In this document: piece after piece, positions 16,118-20,090 of the stretch
Layout: every line of letters begins with the position of its first letter
Position numbering within the stretch: the first letter of the stretch is position 1
From: Caldifarciminota bacterium
GTDB lineage: Bacteria > Hydrothermota > UBA3072 > WFRC01
Length of the DNA stretch: 20,090 nucleotides
Reading direction: 5' to 3'
Assembly (NCBI GenBank): GCA_015486685.1
Contig: WFRC01000289.1
Span: 1 to 20,090 of the forward strand
The notes under the pieces: model-generated
Seen by the model: only the letters and a program-made list of their open reading frames with translations
Databases searched by the model: none
What the model was told of the DNA's origin: nothing
Made by a program: the position numbers and the translations under genes

Positions 16118-18838
16118 CTATCTCAGATGAATGAGTTTTCGGGTAAATGTGTTATTGCCTGTATTTACCCTTACAAAGTATACACCCTGAGGTATTTTTG
16201 AGATATCCATATTGATTGTATGCAGTCCTGATGTATATGTTTTTACGGATTTCTTTACAAATTTACCTGCAATGTCGTATACGGATATATCTACCTTGCC
16301 CTGTTTGTTCAGATTGAACCTTACAGAAAATCTCGTTGTATATGGATTTGGATATACTGAAACAGGGGATTCTGTTATAACTTTCTTTTTGCTGTTTATT
16401 CCTGCATACGCCCAGGTATTCACCTCTCCATATACATCATAGGACTTCTGTCTTCTTGTATCACTCCAGGTGAATAATATCTCTGTATCATTTACAGATA
16501 CACTTCGCTTTTGAAGTAATGCCTGCAAATCATAAGGATGTACATCCTCTGCCACAACAAATGTGCCACCCATTGGTGTGCCATCAGGATTGTATGCCCT
16601 CGCATACAGGTCTAAATCACCATCTGCTGATGTATTTACCCACTCAAACACAAATTTGCCTGATGGGGATACCGCCATACTGTAATCATAACCAAAACTA
16701 AAACCGAGTACATCCCAGTAAAAATTATACATTATTGCATTCCATGGTATTGAATCATCTGTTACTGTGATTGCGCCTCCAAGAGGACTTCCATCTGTGC
16801 CAAACCTCTGTGCATATATCTTCCAGCCATCACCCTTATCTTCCTGCCAGGCGGCAACAAATCCTGTATTACTTGCACCAACTATTGGAAAATCCTGGTC
16901 ATAAGAACTGGAACTTACCTGGAAATTATTTCCAAGGAAACTTCCGTCAGGATTTATCAATTGTCCATAAATCTGATTAGAACTACCTCTGTCATCGGTC
17001 CAGACAGCCAGGCCACTGTCCGCAGGGGTAATTGCACAGGATGGCCAAAATGCTGAGCCTGATGTTTCATTCAAAACAATAGTATCACCTGTACCGATAC
17101 CTGATGCCATATACCTCTGCATCTTTACATTGGAATTTCCATCCAGCCAGACAATTGTAAATGCACCTGTTGAATCCATCCCCACATCGAGGTAAGAAAT
17201 ATAAGAGGATATAGGTGCTTTATTTACCTTTACATTTGAGCCAAAGAATGTGCCTGAAAAGTCCATTCTCTGAAAATATACATCATCTGTACCTGCACTA
17301 TCATTATAATTTTCCCATACATATACAATAATACTGTCATCGTGAGCGGCAGATGGTTCAAGAGGATAGATATAATTCTGGTTTGTAAGGTCCTGATTTA
17401 CGCCTACAGGTGTGCCTGTTTCATCATATACCTGCATATAGTTTCGGGAATATCCCTGAATATTCGTATCGGGTTCGTCCCTTTCATCTGCCCAGAATAT
17501 AATGGATTTGCCTGCTGAATTGTAGACCGACACGGGATAGAACTGCATTCTTTCACCTTTATTCTTATCTATTACAAAATTGCCTCCCACAGAATTGCCT
17601 CCTGATGTAAATCTCTGGCCATAAGCGAATTCAAGCCCTTCCCTGTAATCGTCCCATTCTACAAGATAACTGCCATCATAGGTTGTAGCAATATGAGGGT
17701 TTGATTGCTTATATCCTATATCACTGTTGATTTTTGTTGCACCCGTAAGACTTGAGCCTGATTTATCAAACCTTCTCATATAGATATCATGGTCTGAAGA
17801 ACCAGCGCTTGTATCTTCCCATACTGCTGTGAATATAGAGTCATTTGCCATAGATACATCATAATCATAATATACTGTATTTGATATTTGCATATTTGAA
17901 CCCACGGTATTTCCACTGCTATCATATATCTGCCCATATAAATTCTGTGGTCCGTTCCTGTAATCTTGCCATATTACTACATAGTATCCATTTTTATTCA
18001 CAGATACATAAGGTTTATGTTGGCTTGCACTTCCTGCATCATCATTGCATTTGCTTGTTGCTATTTCTGCATAGGTAGAATCCAGTAATCTATAGTATAT
18101 ATCGTATCCTGTTGTTGCATTTGTATAACACTCCCATGCAACAAATATATCTCCATTGTTTGATATTACTGCATTAGATTTCCAAATATCATTGGTAGCA
18201 TTATCCAGCCTTACATTTGTATCCACCCTTGCATTTGATGCATCAAAGATTTGCCCATATGCATAATCATAACCTGTCACCCGGTCATCATACCAGGAAA
18301 TTAGTGTTTTACCAGACGAATTCATAGATATACTAACATCAGACATACGGCAGGTTGTATCTGAGATGGATATTGCACCTGTTATGGGGTTCAGGTCAAG
18401 GTCAAAAAATCGGACATAATACTTATTATTATAATAATGATATATCACACCAATCTTTGTCCTTCCATCTGTTGCTATGCCGCAAGGCATATCTCCTTCT
18501 AAATAATGCTCAGGTACATATACAGGTCCTGCAACCGTGTTATTTGAGGCATCCTTTTTGATAAGCCACATATCAGGGCTTCCATTTCTTAAATCTTGCC
18601 ATACAATATATGCATTTCCTGCTGAATCCAGTGTGGTATAAAAATTCCATTCGCCAAGATATTCTGTGGTATCATCATTCACAAGGAAATCGTTCCTGAC
18701 TGCCTTCGGTTCCTTTACCGCCTGCACATCGAATGAGTGGTTGACCATCACTTCTTGCCGGGAATAGTTAAAATAATCAGGGATATTAAGATTCATACCC
18801 GGTTTTACAAAGCCTGCCAAGAGAATTAAGTAAATCAT
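16118..18838 (-). CDS. Secreted beta-repeat protein with T9SS type-A sorting domain
   Basis: 906 residues from the chosen ATG. About 13 repeats of roughly 50-70 residues each contain a hydrophobic-Trp-acidic turn, often followed by an I/VYGQ-type strand and a G-x-x-x-G segment. Examples are IVWQDLRNG, ISWYDDR, VIWQDYRNG, VEWDDYREG, AVWTDDRG and FTWSDTR. This suggests a repetitive all-beta, propeller-like fold. The last 83 residues (824-906) are a type-A sorting domain: VYPNPY, ISVYDIAGKFV, IPQGVYFVRV, and a final KLIHLR. In the T9SS this tail directs export through SprA, followed by cleavage and surface attachment or release. The start at 18838 is supported by AAAGGAGG just upstream; 24 further in-frame codons upstream lack such support. 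The N-terminus MIYLILLAGFVKPG is a very short signal peptide. The ligand or substrate is unknown. Confidence 0.85.
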   Translation of the reverse strand: MIYLILLAGFVKPGMNLNIPDYFNYSRQEVMVNHSFDVQAVKEPKAVRNDFLVNDDTTEYLGEWNFYTTLDSAGNAYIVWQDLRNGSPDMWLIKKDASNNTVAGPVYVPEHYLEGDMPCGIATDGRTKIGVIYHYYNNKYYVRFFDLDLNPITGAISISDTTCRMSDVSISMNSSGKTLISWYDDRVTGYDYAYGQIFDASNARVDTNVRLDNATNDIWKSNAVISNNGDIFVAWECYTNATTGYDIYYRLLDSTYAEIATSKCNDDAGSASQHKPYVSVNKNGYYVVIWQDYRNGPQNLYGQIYDSSGNTVGSNMQISNTVYYDYDVSMANDSIFTAVWEDTSAGSSDHDIYMRRFDKSGSSLTGATKINSDIGYKQSNPHIATTYDGSYLVEWDDYREGLEFAYGQRFTSGGNSVGGNFVIDKNKGERMQFYPVSVYNSAGKSIIFWADERDEPDTNIQGYSRNYMQVYDETGTPVGVNQDLTNQNYIYPLEPSAAHDDSIIVYVWENYNDSAGTDDVYFQRMDFSGTFFGSNVKVNKAPISSYISYLDVGMDSTGAFTIVWLDGNSNVKMQRYMASGIGTGDTIVLNETSGSAFWPSCAITPADSGLAVWTDDRGSSNQIYGQLINPDGSFLGNNFQVSSSSYDQDFPIVGASNTGFVAAWQEDKGDGWKIYAQRFGTDGSPLGGAITVTDDSIPWNAIMYNFYWDVLGFSFGYDYSMAVSPSGKFVFEWVNTSADGDLDLYARAYNPDGTPMGGTFVVAEDVHPYDLQALLQKRSVSVNDTEILFTWSDTRRQKSYDVYGEVNTWAYAGINSKKKVITESPVSVYPNPYTTRFSVRFNLNKQGKVDISVYDIAGKFVKKSVKTYTSGLHTINMDISKIPQGVYFVRVNTGNNTFTRKLIHLR

Positions 18839-18866
18839 ACTAAACCTCCTTTTTATTGTTTGCGTA

Positions 18867-18895
18867 AATATAATAAAAAAAAATCTTTTTCGCAA
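18867..18895 (-). promoter_or_regulatory. Putative promoter of the T9SS cargo gene
   Basis: On the minus strand TTGCGA (18895-18890) and TATATT (18872-18867) are separated by 17 bp. The -10 box matches consensus at five of six positions and the -35 box at four. It lies upstream of the AAAGGAGG ribosome-binding site. The -35 box is part of a TTGCGAAAA motif that occurs again 23 bp further upstream (18918-18910), a possible operator arrangement. Confidence 0.5.
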
Positions 18896-18918
18896 CATTT
18901 TTTGTAACATTTTCGCAA
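18887..18918 (-). repeat. TTGCGAAAA direct repeats in divergent promoter
   Basis: Two copies of TTGCGAAAA read on the minus strand, at 18918-18910 and 18895-18887, begin 23 bp apart, about two helical turns. The plus strand also shows ACATTTT twice (18896-18902, 18908-18914). They sit between the cargo gene and the ECF sigma gene, where a shared regulator or the sigma factor itself could bind. No regulator is identified. Confidence 0.5.
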
Positions 18919-18927
18919 AATCTTTGT

Positions 18928-18933
18928 TATATT
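18928..18933 (+). promoter_or_regulatory. Putative -10 box of the sigma-factor operon (leaderless type)
   Basis: TATATT ends six bases before the ATG at 18940, the same spacing as at the aminotransferase operon. No Shine-Dalgarno precedes the ATG, so the mRNA may start at the start codon. A -35 is not clear: TTGTAA (18902-18907) would need a 20-bp spacer. A GTAAC motif at 18904-18908 resembles the AAC core of ECF-type -35 elements. Confidence 0.4.
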
Positions 18934-18939
18934 ATATGA

Positions 18940-19434
18940 ATGGAGATAGAAAAAATTTATGAAAAATATAAAAAGGTACTTATGAATATAGCGGTAAGAA
19001 TTGTTGCCAATGAGAACGATGCCGAAGATATAATTCAAACAGCCTTTTTAAAATTATCTCAAAAACATATAAAAAATGAAAAGCAGGCGTTGAGTTATTT
19101 GATGAAAACGGTTATAGGGAGAGCGAAGAATAAAAAATATAGGAATACCCCTGTTTTGATTACAAAACCAGCGGTATCGAATTCAGACCCTGAGCGTCAG
19201 ATGTTAGATCAAGAATTAAAAGATGTTATAAAAAATGCAATAGGAAGATTACAATACAAAGAAAGAGTGATTTTAATTATGAAGAAATATGAAGGTTTTT
19301 CACATAAAGAGATTTCTGAGATATTAAACATCAAAGAAGGCACGGTAAGAGTTCTGCTCTATAGAGGTATGAGAAAACTCGAAAAAATGCTCTTGCCGTA
19401 TATAAAAGGAGGTGAAGAATGGAAAAGGATATGA
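18940..19434 (+). CDS. ECF-type RNA polymerase sigma factor
   Basis: 164 residues, with the compact sigma2-sigma4 layout of extracytoplasmic-function sigma factors. Region 2 spans about 1-62, with NDAEDIIQTAFLKL (26-39) as the region 2.1/2.2 core. After a linker (about 65-90), region 4 spans about 92-150 with the helix-turn-helix GFSHKEISEILNIKEGTVRV (119-138) and YRGMRKLE (141-148). It would direct RNA polymerase to a small regulon in response to an envelope or other signal relayed by the next gene. The ATG has no Shine-Dalgarno and sits six bases after a TATATT box. The gene overlaps the anti-sigma start by 16 nt and diverges from the T9SS cargo gene across 101 bp. Confidence 0.9.
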   Translation: MEIEKIYEKYKKVLMNIAVRIVANENDAEDIIQTAFLKLSQKHIKNEKQALSYLMKTVIGRAKNKKYRNTPVLITKPAVSNSDPERQMLDQELKDVIKNAIGRLQYKERVILIMKKYEGFSHKEISEILNIKEGTVRVLLYRGMRKLEKMLLPYIKGGEEWKRI

Positions 19435-19754
19435 GAATTAGGCTTTATATTGCCGATGCCCTATCAGAAGAAGAAAAAGAGGCATTTGAAAAAGGGATGC
19501 AAGAGCATTCTGAGATAAGAGAAGAGGTCTATAAATTGAAATCTGTGTGGAATATGCTTGATAAATGGGACATAGATGTAGATACTGCCCCTGAGCTAAA
19601 ATTACCTTTAAGGATGAAACATTTTCCTATTTTTTATCCTGCTGTTGCATTCGCAATACTTGGGATTATTTTGGGTACTATATTTACCAGAGTTTCTAAC
19701 AATAGATATTACAAGTATGTATCATATATTGAAAGGGGGTTTTATGAGAAATAA
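19419..19754 (+). CDS. Probable membrane-bound anti-sigma factor
   Basis: 111 residues. A charged helical cytoplasmic N-terminal part (1-68) is followed by one membrane span (about 70-90, FPIFYPAVAFAILGIILGTIF) and a short outside tail. The opening (RIRLYIADALSEEEKEAFEKGM) resembles the anti-sigma segment that clamps ECF sigma factors. The HxxxCxxC zinc motif of ZAS-type anti-sigmas is absent, and the protein contains no cysteine. The call rests on its position after the sigma gene, the 16-nt overlap and the one-span topology. AGGAGG lies seven bases before the ATG. Its end overlaps the next gene by 11 nt. Confidence 0.75.
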   Translation: MEKDMRIRLYIADALSEEEKEAFEKGMQEHSEIREEVYKLKSVWNMLDKWDIDVDTAPELKLPLRMKHFPIFYPAVAFAILGIILGTIFTRVSNNRYYKYVSYIERGFYEK

Positions 19755-20090
19755 ATTTTTAGGCATATTTATACTAATAGTCACCATAGTAATTGGAATA
19801 TTAATCGGACATAGTTTTACGGTGTATCAGTTTAGAAAAAGGGCACCGTTTTTCCTGAAAAGAAAATTTGTAGAACATCAAAGAAAGGAATTTGTGCAAA
19901 TGATGAAACCTATTGTAGAGAAAGGGGCTCGCGATAGATTTTTTCTGAAAAAGGCAATTATTGATAGAGACACATTAAAAATAGACAGCCTTATTGAGGT
20001 TGTGTCTCAGGATGAAAAAGAAATTATAACACAGGTTACCCATCATCTACTAATTATTACAAAAGACCTTCCTGAAAGAGATAGAGGGAG
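19744..20090 (+). CDS. Membrane-anchored protein of the sigma operon (partial)
   Basis: 115 complete codons are visible and the frame stays open at the window end, so the C-terminus is missing. It begins MRNKFLGIFILIVTIVIGIL, a membrane anchor (about 5-22), followed by a charged, mostly helical region (FRKRAPFFLKRKFVEHQRKEF, then an Asp/Glu/Lys-rich stretch to DLPERDRG). I do not recognise the family. The topology (anchor plus helical extracytoplasmic part) and the place after sigma and anti-sigma suggest a periplasmic sensor or modulator of the anti-sigma factor, like the Spy/CnrX-type third partners. That is inference. The start overlaps the anti-sigma end by 11 nt; the tract GAAAGGGGG lies just upstream of the ATG. 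Confidence 0.6.
   Translation, partial: MRNKFLGIFILIVTIVIGILIGHSFTVYQFRKRAPFFLKRKFVEHQRKEFVQMMKPIVEKGARDRFFLKKAIIDRDTLKIDSLIEVVSQDEKEIITQVTHHLLIITKDLPERDRG

Noticed and set aside
16212..18561. Several plus-strand open frames of 60-76 codons across the cargo gene
   Set aside because: They are antisense shadows of the repeat-rich secreted protein, high in His, Cys and Leu with no start signals.
18839..18910. 24 extra N-terminal codons for the cargo protein
   Set aside because: They would put the start inside the promoter/repeat region; the ATG at 18838 has a strong AAAGGAGG at proper distance, although a longer basic n-region would give a more usual signal peptide.

Overview
The window is AT-rich DNA from a Gram-negative-type bacterium, very probably a member or relative of the FCB superphylum. 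The main evidence is a 1829-residue SprA-family outer-membrane protein (the type IX secretion, T9SS, translocon) beside a secreted protein with a textbook C-terminal T9SS type-A sorting domain. Three parvulin-type periplasmic chaperones and an ECF sigma/anti-sigma pair also fit. The lineage is my inference. Low GC, tight operons and a shortened SprA would suit an uncultured candidate phylum such as WOR-3, but nothing in the window proves it.

Layout. (1) 124-2381, plus strand: an ornithine/diaminopimelate-type aminotransferase overlaps a monofunctional aspartate kinase. The pair is flanked by two same-orientation copies of a 26-bp repeat. (2) 5274-2484, minus strand: the classical rpmH-rnpA-yidD-yidC-jag cluster, read from a strong sigma-70-like promoter. 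dnaA is not adjacent. The 44-codon rpmH gene and the true starts of jag and rnpA were set by hand. (3) 5275-5632: a gene-free divergent leader. (4) 5633-16088, plus strand: one continuous, mostly overlapping operon of about 10.4 kb. It encodes three SurA/PrsA-like parvulins (one a lipoprotein), an S4-domain RNA-binding protein, PdxA, the SprA-like translocon and a DUF167/YggU protein. It ends in a perfect 12-bp hairpin that can also terminate the gene converging on it. (5) 18838-16118, minus strand: the T9SS cargo protein, built of about 13 W-x-D-type beta repeats plus the sorting domain. (6) 18940 to the right edge, plus strand: ECF sigma factor, anti-sigma factor and a third membrane-anchored protein cut off by the window end.

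Working hypothesis. The middle of the window is an envelope-assembly locus. Periplasmic foldases are co-transcribed with a very large outer-membrane translocon, a predicted cargo converges on that operon, and a sigma/anti-sigma module diverges from the cargo gene across a 101-bp region carrying TTGCGAAAA direct repeats.

The points most worth a second look are: a YidC lacking the conserved membrane arginine (Val337); a PdxA with Gln in place of the substrate-binding His (Gln116); a tandem-parvulin protein lacking the usual active-site histidines; two operons whose -10 boxes sit exactly where they would produce leaderless mRNAs; and the repeat-bearing divergent promoter. I found no CRISPR array, tRNA, rRNA, prophage or recognisable transposase.
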